NCBI GenBank assembly: GCA_904066235.2
Contig: CAJFCV020000006.1
Span: 10,602,001 to 10,666,000, forward strand
DNA: 64,000 nucleotides
Direction of reading: 5' to 3'
Source of the DNA: Bursaphelenchus xylophilus
Lineage: Eukaryota; Nematoda; Chromadorea; Rhabditida; Aphelenchoididae
The translations under genes were made by a program, and so were the position numbers. Position 1 is the stretch's first letter, and each line of letters opens with the position of its first letter. Of this stretch, positions 53,251 through 64,000 are shown piece by piece. The notes below the pieces were generated by a model. It searched no databases. It was not told the DNA's origin and was given only the letters and a program-made list of their open reading frames with translations.

Positions 53251-53837
53251 TTAAATTATCAAAAAAAATTTGCATAAATTTGAATAAATTATTAGTTCAA
53301 CCCTTCTGATCTCGATGAAAGTCGGCGAAAATCTCAATTATGTTTTTCTAGGACAAATCCATGATTTTTAACTCGCACTGTGCAGAAAAAATCGATATTT
53401 TTTGATCGGAAAATTAAAAAATCTCAAAATTTTTTTGTGATTTTTCGAACCACAAAATTAGTCAGCTCTTTCCATGCATAGAGTATGACATTTCAGCAAA
53501 AAATAATTTTTTTACAATGCACATACGAAGAGATATAGCCCAAAAGAAATTTTTCTCTGACCGTCTCCTCATTTTGCATGCTCTCTCACCAAGTCGTTGA
53601 ATATCTCGGCTAGTTTTACAAATTGGGAGTCAAAATTTTTTGAGGTTAATATACGACATGTACGAAGGTAACATACCAAATTTCAAAAAAAAATTTAAAA
53701 AAAAATTTTTTAATAAACATTTATTAATAAAAAATATGTTAATAAAAGTATTTTCTAGCGTTTCACAGCAATCTAACAAGCTAAATTAACATAAAAAAAA
53801 CTATATATAACCGTATTTTATGATATGATTTCAAGCC
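53251..53837. other. Convergent intergenic gap
   Basis: AT-rich. 53520-53660 is another decayed fragment of the foldback family (CTCTGACCGTCTCC). No gene. Confidence 0.45.
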
Positions 53838-56800
53838 TCAACCGGTAATTTCAAAGGTCATGTCCAAGAGAAGAGCCGGCTCATCTGATGTTTTGATCAC
53901 GTAAATTTCGGATATGTCAAAGGTGTCGGGTTCCGAATTATGGACTTCTTTTGTGACTTCGGGGGTTAGTGCGTCGTTGGAGGTGGTGAGTTTGAAGGCT
54001 CGAACATTTTTGATATCAGTCAGAAATAATCTGAAACATCATCATGTATAATAAAAAAATTATTTTTTTTGCTAAAATACGATGAATTGGGATACTAGAA
54101 AACATCAAAAATATAGACCCATCCCATTCTACCTTCTCAACTCAACGCACAGTGCAAAAATTCAAAAAATCAAAAAGTTTCCGCACTGTGCAAAAATTTT
54201 TTTAAAATCTCAAATTTCCATTCAAATCTCCACTCAAAATTAAAATTATAGATTCCACAATAACTTATAAGATCATCAGTGATCAGCACACGTCATTTTT
54301 CTTTTTCCAAATTAACCGCACCGTGCAAAAAAAACAAAAAACTTTTTTCCAACTGCACTGTGCAAAAAAATTTTTTTAAAATCACTTTTCAAACGCCCCA
54401 AAGTAAAAATTTACTGCCAAAACTATGTTCTTTATCCCTCATTCTCTCTAAATCATCAACTTTTACCATCAAAACAAAAATTTTCCATCTTATTTTGTTC
54501 AACTTACACATGTCTGCTCTCTTTTTTCCCTCCAATTTCGATTCCATTTTCGGTCAACCTAACCTCATCGTCTTCCAAAAGGAACGGTTGGATCTCGCGA
54601 TGGTTCGGATTGAATTCTCTGTTATTAATCAGGCCGTACGTAAAGTTACACGCAAATCCTTTGGTGAGGCGATGGGGGTGGATAACGTCGGCCATTTCTC
54701 GGAACAATTTGAAGTGATTGACCAGGGCGTTGTTATGCTAAATTTTGAAATAAAATACGATCGAAAAAATACGGTCACTCACCTCGGAATCAAAGAGGGC
54801 AGGAGGGCGGACCACGGGAAGACAGCAGTAAAGTTTGTGGAAAACTCGGTCGAAACTTGAAATCTGAAAAGAAGGCAACATGGAAATTTATCGTATTTTA
54901 CCACAAATATTTTTTTCTACCAAATTCTCTTTATTTTACCCCATTTAAGTGCCGCATCTGATCAAAAATCAAGAAAAAATCATCAAACCACCTAGTGCAA
55001 TATAATTTTTTCAAATTTTTGATTCCAAACTCTACAAAAACCGTTTATTCACTCTAAAACATACATTAAATACCATTAGACATCCTTTCCCGTCCAAAAA
55101 ACCCAAAAAATTTTGAAAAAAATTGCCTAGTGTAATATAATTTTTGTCAAATTTTTGATTCCAAACTTTCCAAAAACCGTTTATTCACTCTAAAACATAC
55201 TTTAAGTACCATTACACATCCTTTTCCCCTCCAAAAATCCCAAAAATTTTGATAAAGATTGCCTAGTGTAATATAAATTTTATCCAAATTTTCCACCAAA
55301 GACCTTCAAAACCTCTCATAACATCGCTAACTCGCATGTAAACAATTTTTCCGCCCCTTAAACAAACCAAAAACTCATAAAAATTGCCTAGTGTAATATA
55401 ATTTTTTCCTCAAATCTATCCCAAATCCCCACAAACTTCTCATACCTCTTTGAAACACTCGCTAGTCCAGCCTGGAGCAAAAATCGCGGACGAAAAGTTG
55501 TGATTTCTTGCTGCTTGAACCGCCTTGTAGGTGTTGAAACCACCGCCTTCAAATGCGCCACGGCCAAAAACATCGACTCCAAAGTAAATGTCATACGTCG
55601 ACAATGTCGTCTTCTTCCGTTGGACAAACTTTTCAGTCGCTGAAATGCGAAAATTCACAATTTTTTAATCAAAACTCAAAATTTCGGGTCCCACCACGAA
55701 GACCCTGAACATCAGGGAAAGTCCAAAATTCTTGTCTAAAATTCAAATTCAAACAAAACAAAAGCAAATACCTTTCAGATGACGTCGATTCCACGTGTAA
55801 TTCGTAAAGAGACCATCGCATTTCTCGGCGAACACCTGATTATATACATTTAGGCAGTTCTGCCAAGCCAATTTCCCGTCGAAAGTGATGGAATCATACC
55901 AAATTACTTGGGAATGCGGTCCAATGCGAGACTTTAGACCAGAACGGAGAGTGTCGAGGAACAAGAGGATGTTCGGGATGTTGCTTGACTACAATATCAC
56001 CGTATTTTAGGCAATAATAAAAAAATTTGAAAATCGTATTTTGAGATTTTGAAAAACCGATAAGGAACCTAAGAGTTATGAACGAATGACGTATTTTACC
56101 CAAAAAAAGACAAAAAAATCGGATTTCATCAAAATCCGACAAAATTTTTAAATAAAGAGAACATCTCGAAAATCGTATTTTAAAAATTTTTACAGATCAA
56201 AAAATCCATATCCGGATTATAGAATCGATAAGTGAATTCGTATTTTACCTAAAAACCAAAAAAATAAACCAAAATGAACTTACGTCGACAACATTTTCAA
56301 TGTTGATCAACCACCCATCGAAGTGCCACTCCTCACACAAGTCAATCATAACATTCGCCAAAGTTGTAGCATTTTCCTGACTGCTAAAAATTTGCTCACA
56401 AAACACCTTTCCACTATCAAATTCTGTGATGAAAGTGCCGAGACAAAGAACATCGTGATCATGAGCTTCATTGATCCATCTGACCGTCGGGACGGTGATG
56501 AAATGATGGGAAAAGTAGATGAAAATGTCGGTGTACCACCAGAAGGCATAAACAAAGGGCTGACACCTATATTCTTTCAGATCAATCGTGGAGAGCCTGA
56601 AAAATTGGAGGTGATAGGGTTGGCTAGTATAATATCGAAAAAAAGAAATGTTGATGGCTAGATATCAAGTGAAGATTCGGCATAAAGGTGTGTCAGACCA
56701 TGTTACTGCTTTGACAGCAAAAGATTTGATGAAAAACGCAAGTTCTATCGAGCTTTCGGCAATTTAGGCATAACTGATACCATCAAGTGTAATATCGAAA

Positions 56801-57348
56801 AAATAAAATGTCAGAGGAAAGTAAATTCGTTGGGCCTTTTCAGAAAGATGCGTCAGAAAATAAGGCACCTAATAGGCTATCAAACTTTTGAGCGTTTTAG
56901 CTTTTTTGACATTTACGAGCCAGCACATTGCTTTAGGCACGGTCCAGTAAAATATCCGAAAGAAATGTTTTTTATCAAGAATTCAAAAGCTCAGCTCTTT
57001 ATAAGAGCTTCTTAGACCTTCAAAGCACCTGTATGAAGCAAAATATCCACCAACAACCTTCATCTTCACACCTTTTCACCTCTTTTTCTGCTACAATATA
57101 TCCAAACCGAAGTATCACCTAAAAATCGAACTCAAAAACGTTTAAAAGCCGTCTTACATGTCCTCATCCAAGTATCCACCTTTCATGTCGTGGCAAACAA
57201 TTGTTTTTGTCCTTTGTTCATCTGCCAAAACAGTTGTTGGTCGCCAATTTCTGTCGACTTTTGTTGGAATAAAAGGGGTCCGAGAAATCAGCTCCTCAAA
57301 ATTGTCAAAATAAAGATGCTCGGCATATTCTTCAGTTGTATCTTCCAT
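53838..57348 (-). CDS. eng-1: Cytosolic endo-beta-N-acetylglucosaminidase, GH85 (472 aa, seven exons)
   Basis: Exons 57348-57158, 56596-56284, 55988-55772, 55639-55446, 54863-54783, 54737-54508 and 54030-53838 join in phase (1419 nt). GH85 hallmarks appear in order: TIVCHDMKGGYLDED at about residue 48, YRCQPFVYAFWWYTDIFIYF, the LGTFITEFD block, and DGWLINIENVV with Asn162 and Glu164 as the catalytic pair. Then come VIWYDSITFDGKLAWQN, DGLFTNYTWN and YFGVDVFGRGAFEGGGFNTYKA with IFAPGWTSE. The enzyme cleaves the chitobiose core of N-glycans and free oligosaccharides in the cytosol. There is no signal peptide. The C-terminal exons are less conserved. The fourth intron holds a roughly 130-bp tandem repeat. 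Confidence 0.92.
54990..55410 (-). repeat. Tandem repeat in ENGase intron, period about 130 bp
   Basis: Four units marked by CCTAGTGTAATATAA(T)TTTTT at about 54994, 55126, 55260 and 55387. Between them are GATTCCAAACT.TCCAAAAACCGTTTATTCACTCTAAAACATAC and AAAATTTTGA.AAAAATTG. Identity is high between units 1-3. Confidence 0.8.
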
Positions 57349-57874
57349 GTCGAATTAGAATCGACGTTGTTTTTCCAATTTCTTTGTACAAACAATTGTT
57401 TATTTTGCAAAAGGAAAAATAATTTTTCACCTGCAACAGAACGCCAAGAATTTTGGCTGGATGCCAAATTTGGACGAATTGGGGAATTTGAAAGCTTCTG
57501 AAGGACACTGATATCTCTGTGATAAAATTAAAAGGCCTTTTGCATCATTTTCAGTCATGAATTGCAGGAATTTTTTATTACCTTCATCATGATGATCAAT
57601 ACTTTTTGATCAATTTTTGATGGGAACACATTTTTATTTTTATTAAAAAAGCTGGTAATGACCACTAAACTTTGTATTCTGATAAAAATTTTGTCTACGA
57701 CATCATTCCAATATTTTATGAGCATCGCAAATCTTACATTGACCATCATTTTGAGTCCCACCACGAAAACTTGAAACCCTTCAAAACCCTCGGAGAACGG
57801 CTCAAACATGAGTACAAAGCAAAAAGTTTATTAGATAAATAAAAAATAACGCAAAATAACAATGTTAAAGTCGT
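57349..57874. other. Intergenic between ENGase and the extracellular protein gene
   Basis: A 526-bp gap; no gene supported. It contains the promoter region of the ENGase gene and the 3' UTR of its upstream neighbour. Confidence 0.5.
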
Positions 57875-60800
57875 CTAAAACTGGGCTAGACCGATTGGAA
57901 AGTCGAGGGAAGTTCCTTCGTCCGAAAACGCGGTCAGAGTTGGAGTGCGCGGTCCTGAAATGTCATAAATTTAGTGCTAAGCTTTTGTATGTTACCTTTA
58001 TAGCCAACACAATGAGTTTTGTAGGTTCTTCTGTATGGATGTCCACCTCTGTCATAGCCCACAACAGCGACGGTGAAGGTGGAAGCGGGGCATTTGAAGG
58101 GTCTGAAAAAAATATTATGGCATTTAGAAGTTATTTCAGACTGAATTCTACATTATTAGAGCGAGAAAACCCCAAAAAATTGAGAAATTATATCAGGTGG
58201 CCTAGTATAACATACTCAGAACTGATGTAATTCCACGCGCAGTCGTGTCTTCGGACCAACGGAGAAGCAAATGCCAAGGTGTGGGCGTCATGAGTGTAGA
58301 CTTGAGCATAAGTCAGATGATCCGTGTCCGAATTGGCAATAATTGCATTCACTAAAAAAATCGGGGTATTTTAGATCAAATAAGAATTTTATGATAATCT
58401 AATCACTTAAAACGGCTAAAAATTATATCTAGCTAACAGTTTGAGTACGAAGAATGTTTGAAAATCATAAAAAATGAAATTCGCAGCCTGCAGGATTCGA
58501 ACCTGCGCGGGCAAAGCCCATCAGATTTCGAGTCTGACTCCTTAACCACTCGGACAAAGCTGCACACCCCGAAATGGAAGATTTTGGCGGGAAATTGTTT
58601 GTTTAAAAAAATTTTTGAATTGAATTTGAAATTTTTGGACAAAAAATAAGCAAAAAAATGTTTTGTGGTACCCTTACATTACTTTTTCACCATTTTTTCA
58701 TAGATTATTTTTAACTTACATCCATCTTGAGGGTAGTATTGAGCACTTCTGGAATGTAAACCATTATCCCCTCGAATATCAGTATTGAACCCAATAGCTG
58801 GAGCAGTGTTGGCAACTTCTCTGACCGAAACAAAGCACGCTGAGGGCTTGTTTTTGTGATGGATTTGGATGGTCCAAATTCCGGGGATATTGGTCTGAAA
58901 ATGGGATTTTTTGATGACGTAAAAAAATTTCGAGTCTAAAAAAGACACAGGGACCATATTTGAGCCTTGGAGAAAGTGTTTTTACTATTTTTTCGGTTCT
59001 TTTGACTCGTTGGTCATGTTACAGTAACCCAAGTGTAATATACCGATTTGGCTAATAATTGGCCAAAATGAATTTCATAGTGTTCTAAGGAGATTCAGAA
59101 AGTTTTAGAGGCTAATCTGCAAAAATACGGGAGAAATTGAGATTTTAATTTTGAAAAATCTCAAAAAATTTGTCGAAAAAGTAAAAAATTTCTTCGAATA
59201 TGGCCTTTTTTTGATTGACAGTTGGTTTCTAGACCTTTTGAGGGTGTTTTCACTCTTTTTCCGGGCTCTATGACATTTTTTTATGTTACTGTAACCCAAG
59301 TGTAATATACCGATTTGGCTGAAACTTTCCAAAAATTAATTTTGGAGTGTTCTAAGGAGATTCAGAAAGTTTTAGAGGCTAATCTGCAAAAGTACAGGAG
59401 AAATTGCGCTTTTAATTTTGAAAAATCTCGCAAAAATTTTTCGAAAAAACCAAAATTTTTGTTAAAAATGGCCTTTTCTTTACTGACACTTAATTTTAAG
59501 ACCCTATGAGAGCCTTTCACACTTTTTCCAGGGTACTGCGACATGTTTTTTATGTTACAGTAACCCAAGTGTAATATACCGATTTGGCTGAAACTTTTCA
59601 AAAATTCATTTTGGTGTGTTTTAAAAGAGAGTTTTTTACAACTCGAAGGATGGCCCGGACATTTCGAAAAAACGACCAACTCAGAATCGTTTGATATTTT
59701 GCATAGTTGTTGTACTATGATAGCTGAACGTCAGCGCGAATTTTTAGTATCTGAAATTACCGTATACGGGGGTTACGGTAGGTACAATTTTCACAAAGAT
59801 TGGGTCCGTGTGTAAAAACCCCGAGGAGTAAAAGCACAAAACCTCGCTGTTTTACGTTTTTGACCATGGGGAACATTTTCATAATTGACAACTTTACCGT
59901 AGGATGTTGCCTTCGACTACATTGAAAAATACCAAGGTACCATATTGAATGTAACTTTTTTGCAGAGAACTTGTCTCAACTTTTGAAACCTCTCAAAAAT
60001 ACTTTGACATAGGTGTAACAACATATCAAAAATGCGCGAAAATAAAAGGGGTGGTTTTGGAGTTACGGTACTTTGAAGGCAGCCGGTACCGTATATCAAA
60101 AAATAATTTTTTCCAAAATCGGTGTAGAAGGCCCGCAAAAATTGCCAAAATACGTTTTCGACCAGGGCGAACATTTTTGTAATTGACACTTTTTTTGTAG
60201 GATGTAGTCTTCGCCTACTTCGAAAATGACCCAGATACCATGTGTAATGTAACTCTTCGGCATTCTACTTGTCTCAACTTTTGAAACCTCTCAAAAATAC
60301 TTTGACATGTATGTAACAACATATCAAAAATACGCGAAAATAAAAGGGGTGGTTTTGGAGTTACGGTACTTTGAAGGCAGCCGTTACCGTATATCAAAAA
60401 ATAATTTTTTTCAAAATCGGTGTAGAAGAGCAGCAAATCATGCCAAAATACGTTTTCGACCATGGAGAACATTTTTGTAATTAACACTTTTTCTGTAGGA
60501 TGTCATCTTCGACTACTTGGAAAATGACCAAGGTACCATGTTCAATATAACTTTTCGGCATTTTACTTGTCTCAACTTTTGAAACCTTTCAAAGACACCT
60601 TGATATATGTGTAACAACATATCAAAAATTTAGAAAAATAAAAGGGGTGGTTTTGGAGTTATGGCACTTTGAATGTTGGACATACACCTAGATTTATTCT
60701 CGGCTAAACTTTACGCAGATTATTTTAAAAACAAGATGTAATGTTTTATGTACATGTATGTTGCACGACCCTCAGAAACTATTTTCACTAGGAAATTCAG

Positions 60801-63756
60801 AAAAATTAGGCTTAAGCGTACTGTAACATATCGTGCGCATATAATTGGTTACTGTAACAGCAAGATCAGCGATTTCTTATTTTTTTGCAACGATTACCAC
60901 GGTTTAGACTCGTGTATGTCATACGACGGTGGAATCTTCCAAATTCGGATGTCAGCAGCACAACAAAAGTTTGGTGTACTGTATGATCAAGATTAAAAGT
61001 ACCATAACTCCAAAACCACCCTTTTTATTTTTCTAAATTTTTGATATGTTGTTACACATATGTCAAGGTGTCTTTGAAAGGTTTCAGAAGTTGAGACAAG
61101 TAAAATGCCGAAAAGTTATATTGAACATGGTATCTTGATATTTCTCATACCGGTTGAAGACTGCATCCTACAAAAAAAGTGTCGATTACAAAAATGTTCG
61201 CGAGGGTCGAAAACGTATTTTGGCAAGGTTTGCGGGTTTTCTACGTCAAGTTTAGAAAAAAGGAAATTTTGATGTACGGTACCGGCCACATTCAAAGTGC
61301 CATAACTCCAAAACCACCCCTTTTATTTTTCTAAATTTTTGATATGTTGTTACATACATGTCAAAGTATTTTTGAGAGGTTTCAAAAGTTGAGACAAGTA
61401 GAATGCCGAAAAGTTATATTGACCATGGTACCTTGGTCATTTTCCAAGTAGTCGAAGATGACATCCTACAGAAAAAGTGTTAATTACAAAAAAGTTCTCC
61501 ATGGTCGAAAACGTATTTTGGCATGATTTGCTGCTCTTCTACACCGATTTTGAAAAAAATTATTTTTTGATATACGGTACCGGCTGCCTTCAAAGTACCG
61601 TAACTCCAAAACCACCCCTTTTATTTTCGCGCATTTTTGATATGTTGTTACACCTATGTCAAGGTATTTTTGAGAGGTTTCAAAAGTTGAGACAAGTTCT
61701 CTGCAAAAAAGTTACATTCAATATGGTACCTTGGTATTTTTCAATGTAGTCGAAGGCAACATCCTACGGTAAAGTTGTCAATTATGAAAATGTTCCCCAT
61801 GGTCAAAAACGTAAAACAGCGAGGTTTTGTGCTTTTACTCCTCGGGGTTTTTACACACGAACCCAATCTTTCTAAAAATTGTACCTACCGTAACCCCCGT
61901 ATACGGTAATTTCAGAAACTAAAAATTCGTACTGACGTTCAGCTATCATAGTACAACAACTATGCAAAATATCGAAAGATTCTAAGTTGGTCGTTTTTTC
62001 GAAATGTCCGGCCCTTGTTATGAGAAGCTTCAATCTGTAAAAAACTCTCTTTTAAGCCATTTCTAACAGTTTGAGACTATAAACTGCATAAATTTCCGAG
62101 AAATAAAAAATTTTTGATTATATTAGGTTGGACGGAAAGTTTGTACGATTTTTTACTGCTGCTATTTTTTCTTGCGCTGATGGAAAAAGACAAACACAAA
62201 TATATGGTGTCGGTAGGGGACAGGCATCCCTATCTAGCAGTACAACCTTCAGCCATCTTAAGCATTTACGAACTGAGAACTTAATTTAGACATTTACCCA
62301 TCTTTGGTCCAAAATTACAAATCCTTGGCTGGTTTGTTTAATAAGGCCTACCAGGAAATTGTTTTGGCACTGCTAAAAAGCCTTCTTCTGTAGCTCTTAA
62401 TATGCGTAAAGTCGCCGGGGACTAAATCAAAACATAGCCATAAAATTTGACTTTTGCAGGACCAACCCAAGTTTGAATATAACTGCAACCGCCGCTTTGC
62501 CGGTGCATTTCTATGTGTAAAACTATGATATGCAGAAACTAAGGACAATCCCTTACACTCAGCTACCCCTCAATAGCCAACTGTTTTGCCGTACGACATA
62601 ATAGAACTAAATTACTTTTCTCAAAAAATCGTTGGTGAACTGTTGGATCATCCCGTACAATTCTAAAAAGAGCTCATAACATCTTTCCACTCCTCCCTTT
62701 CTTGGGTGCAAAATAGAGCCGCTTTATTGCTCTACTACCTCGTGAAACAATGGGCTACCATTGTTGACTGTCACAAAATTACGCGCATTGCTCTACAGCT
62801 ATAATTTTTGGCAATTTTGTCTCTTTGCGGATAACCCGAGGCATCTGTGATCCGGTTTACTCATGTTGCACGTAAAGGGCTCTCTATGTGCCTTACTGCA
62901 CCCTATTACAGAGACAGACAATAAGAAATACGCGGAATAATAAGAAAAAGTTTTCATAGGGGGCCTTTGCTGAAGACTTGGTTGAAAGTGTTGCTATTAT
63001 TTTATCCGACACGCTTTTTTATGATTTCTAATTGTGTTTAACGTAGTCAGAAAGACCACTGGACATTGTCTAAAAAGTTTCAGAGCTTCATCGAAAGCGA
63101 TCTGGAAACTAGAGTTTGCGTTCTGGACCCTACCCGAAATAGCCGCAAAGCGGAAAACCTCTTATAATTAAGCTCGTTTTGGCGGAGCTAACGATTGGCA
63201 CGTAGCATATAAATCTTCACACTGTACTCTTGTATATGCTAGGTATTTACGGTGGGCAATCGGTCTTGGCGCGAAAAAAATTAAATTGAAATTTGGGTAA
63301 AAAATCGTACGAACTTTCCGTCCAACCTAATATTATCCATCCCAGAAAAAAAAATTTTTTTGCCCCAAAACCCACCTCAATAGTGAATAAAACATTGGTG
63401 CCAGTGAGGAACAAATGCTCCGCCTTGTCGGTTGAGTTCCCATTCGGATCGATGACATCGAATTCCAGGTCCATATGAGCGGTGAAAAGATCCACAACCA
63501 GCAGCCCGTAATCTCCGCCGGTTTGGAAATACTCAATCTTGTCCGAGCACTCGCGATACATTTGATGAGTCAAACTGTAACCACGGAACCTACTGCCCAG
63601 CTGGATGTAGAACAGGTCTTTGAAACGGTCCGGATCCACTTGATAAATGAAGCCATCGGTGACGAAGGGAAGGCCAAGAAGATGCTGGATTGAGGGATCG
63701 CGGTAATTAGAGGCGTTTCCAGGGGGAACCTGGTCGTTCAGGATGATCGTGTGGAT
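57875..63756 (-). CDS. Extracellular/secreted protein, 3' part only (five exons in window)
   Basis: Exons 63756-63376, 58894-58720, 58351-58216, 58102-57996 and 57954-57875 join in phase and end at TAG (57875-57877). The 5' end lies beyond the window; 63756 follows a TTTCAG acceptor. The first exon has several aromatic/charged segments (LFYIQLGSRFRGYSLTHQMY) and an N-x-S sequon. The second begins with IPGIWTIQIHHKNK, a GxWTxxI strand found in many nematode secreted multidomain proteins (VWA/C-type-lectin/IRG-7 type). Later exons have paired cysteines (CAWNYIS, FKCPASTFTVAVVGYD, KTHCVGYK). I do not assign a function. The 4.5-kb intron between the first two exons is packed with repeats, and the next intron contains a tRNA gene on the same strand. 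Confidence 0.75.
58483..58563 (-). tRNA. tRNA-Ser (anticodon CGA), inside an intron
   Basis: The minus strand folds as a serine tRNA. The 7-bp acceptor stem GCAGCTT/AGGCTGC has one G-T pair. The D-arm contains CGAGTGGTTAAGG, the anticodon loop is CTCGAAA, and the long variable arm is TGGGCTTTGCCCG. The T-arm GCAGGTTCGAATCCTGC is perfect. The A-box (TGTCCGAGTGG) and B-box (GGTTCGAATCC) are intact. It lies in the intron 58352-58719 of the extracellular protein gene, same orientation, and is followed downstream by a T-run (58445-58480 region is T-rich on the transcribed strand). Confidence 0.93.
59018..59615 (+). repeat. Tandem repeat, period about 270 bp, two copies plus a partial
   Basis: Units begin TTACAGTAACCCAAGTGTAATATACCGATTTGGCT at about 59021, 59285 and 59559. 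They continue TGTTCTAAGGAGATTCAGAAAGTTTTAGAGGCTAATCTGCAAAA. The third is cut by the inverted repeat that starts at 59621. Confidence 0.8.
59621..62055. repeat. Large inverted repeat (2.4 kb) with internal tandem units
   Basis: The left arm starts TTAAAAGAGAGTTTTTTACA and the right arm ends TGTAAAAAACTCTCTTTTAA. The arms carry matching ACCGTATACGGGGGTTACGGTAGG and AAAACCCCGAGGAGTAAAAGCAC blocks. Each arm also contains about three tandem units of roughly 300 bp (TGTAACAACATATCAAAAAT..CGCGAAAATAAAAGGGGTGG..TTTGGAGTTACGGTACTTTGAAGGCAGCCG). The loop is about 60.7-60.98 kb. No transposase is seen; the ORFs repeated on both strands are mirror images of the arms. A transcript through this intron would form a hairpin of about 1 kb. 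Confidence 0.88.
62123..63330 (-). mobile_element. Degenerate mariner element (1208 bp)
   Basis: Inverted termini TTAGGTTGGACGGAAAGTTT.. and ..AACTTTCCGTCCAACCTAA match for about 34 bp with one difference and are flanked by TA on both sides. The TTAGGTTG end and the length are typical of mariner. Confidence 0.85.
62348..62548 (-). pseudogene. Mariner transposase remnant
   Basis: A short open frame (first codon not ATG) ending in LGWSCKSQILWLCFDLVPGDFTH. This lines up with the W-hydrophobic-HPPYSPDLAPSDYHLF region of mariner transposases, with the final catalytic Asp context altered (FDLVPGD for PDLAPSD). The rest of the element has stops in all frames, so it is non-functional. Confidence 0.65.
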
Positions 63757-64000
63757 CTGAAAATATTTTTTATCAGTATTTTTGACCTAACAATTTAAAA
63801 AATTTATGGTTTTTTGATTTCTTCCAGTCGTTTGGTTTGCACTGTGCAGTCTAAATTTTCAGTTATTTTTGCACTGTGCCGTCAATTTTCCATACATTTT
63901 TTGCACTGTGCAATCAAACAAGTAAGATTTTTCGCACTGTGCAATCAAAAAAAATTTTCTTTTTGCACTGTGCAGTCGATTTTCTAGTGGTTTTTTGTGC
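63757..64000. repeat. Intron with GCAC-N-GTGC copies at the window edge
   Basis: Five GCACTGTGC copies between 63838 and 63980 with the same T/A-rich linkers as the large arrays; the array probably continues beyond the window. Confidence 0.75.

Noticed and set aside
60748..60996. 82-codon ORF in the loop of the inverted repeat
   Set aside because: No recognised motif, no promoter or splice support; it is short enough to arise by chance.
59917..61749. Three similar 90-codon ORFs
   Set aside because: They are the same inverted and tandem repeat read on alternate strands, start from non-ATG codons in places, and have no flanking gene signals.

Overview
The window is nuclear DNA of a rhabditid nematode, most likely Caenorhabditis or a close relative. 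Evidence: short introns with GTAAG donors and TTTTCAG acceptors, a neuropeptide precursor with eight PGVLRF-amide copies matching flp-18, a neuromedin-U-receptor-like GPCR, a GH85 ENGase (eng-1 type), and AT-rich introns full of small foldback transposons. No species-diagnostic sequence is present. Exon structures were worked out by eye from splice sites and phase.

Host genes, left to right: an NMUR-like GPCR (1358-6025, +, six exons); a proline-rich single-TM protein (6491-7976, -, 5' end unresolved); a 99-residue secreted/TM protein (8632-9044, +); a repeat-dominated stretch to 23.9 kb; the transposon; more repeats; the flp-18-like precursor (47546-49800, +); a small basic protein (52874-53209, +); ENGase (53838-57348, -); and the 3' part of an extracellular protein gene (57875-63756, -). 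One intron of that last gene holds a tRNA-Ser, and its 4.5 kb intron holds tandem repeats, a 2.4 kb inverted repeat and a dead mariner.

The main object is a complete Polinton/Maverick at 23876-41737 (17,862 bp). It has 680-bp terminal inverted repeats that look almost identical and a perfect 6-bp target duplication (TGTCTC). It is inserted into a copy of a foldback element that also occurs nearby. It encodes the virus-like core: packaging ATPase, adenain-like cysteine protease, major capsid protein, probable penton protein, pVI-like protein, integrase and protein-primed DNA polymerase B. The polymerase carries one apparent frameshift.

The unusual part is the accessory set. It includes a TATA-binding protein with both DNA-binding repeats and all the hallmark DNA-contact residues, and next to it a short gene resembling the PAZ region of an Argonaute. 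There are also two paralogous OB-fold-like proteins at opposite ends of the element, two small Cys-rich single-TM proteins, and an acidic protein built from tandemly duplicated exon pairs. Most Polinton transcription units have a TCTATAAAWA-type box about 37-58 nt before the start codon. An element with uniform TATA promoters that also carries its own TBP suggests a self-contained transcription programme. The PAZ-like gene raises the possibility of interference with host small-RNA silencing. Both functional ideas are inference.

Outside the element the most striking signal is a palindromic 9-mer, GCAC-N-GTGC. It forms dense arrays in intron 4 of the GPCR, at 14.2-15.15 kb and just downstream of flp-18, with scattered copies in many other introns.
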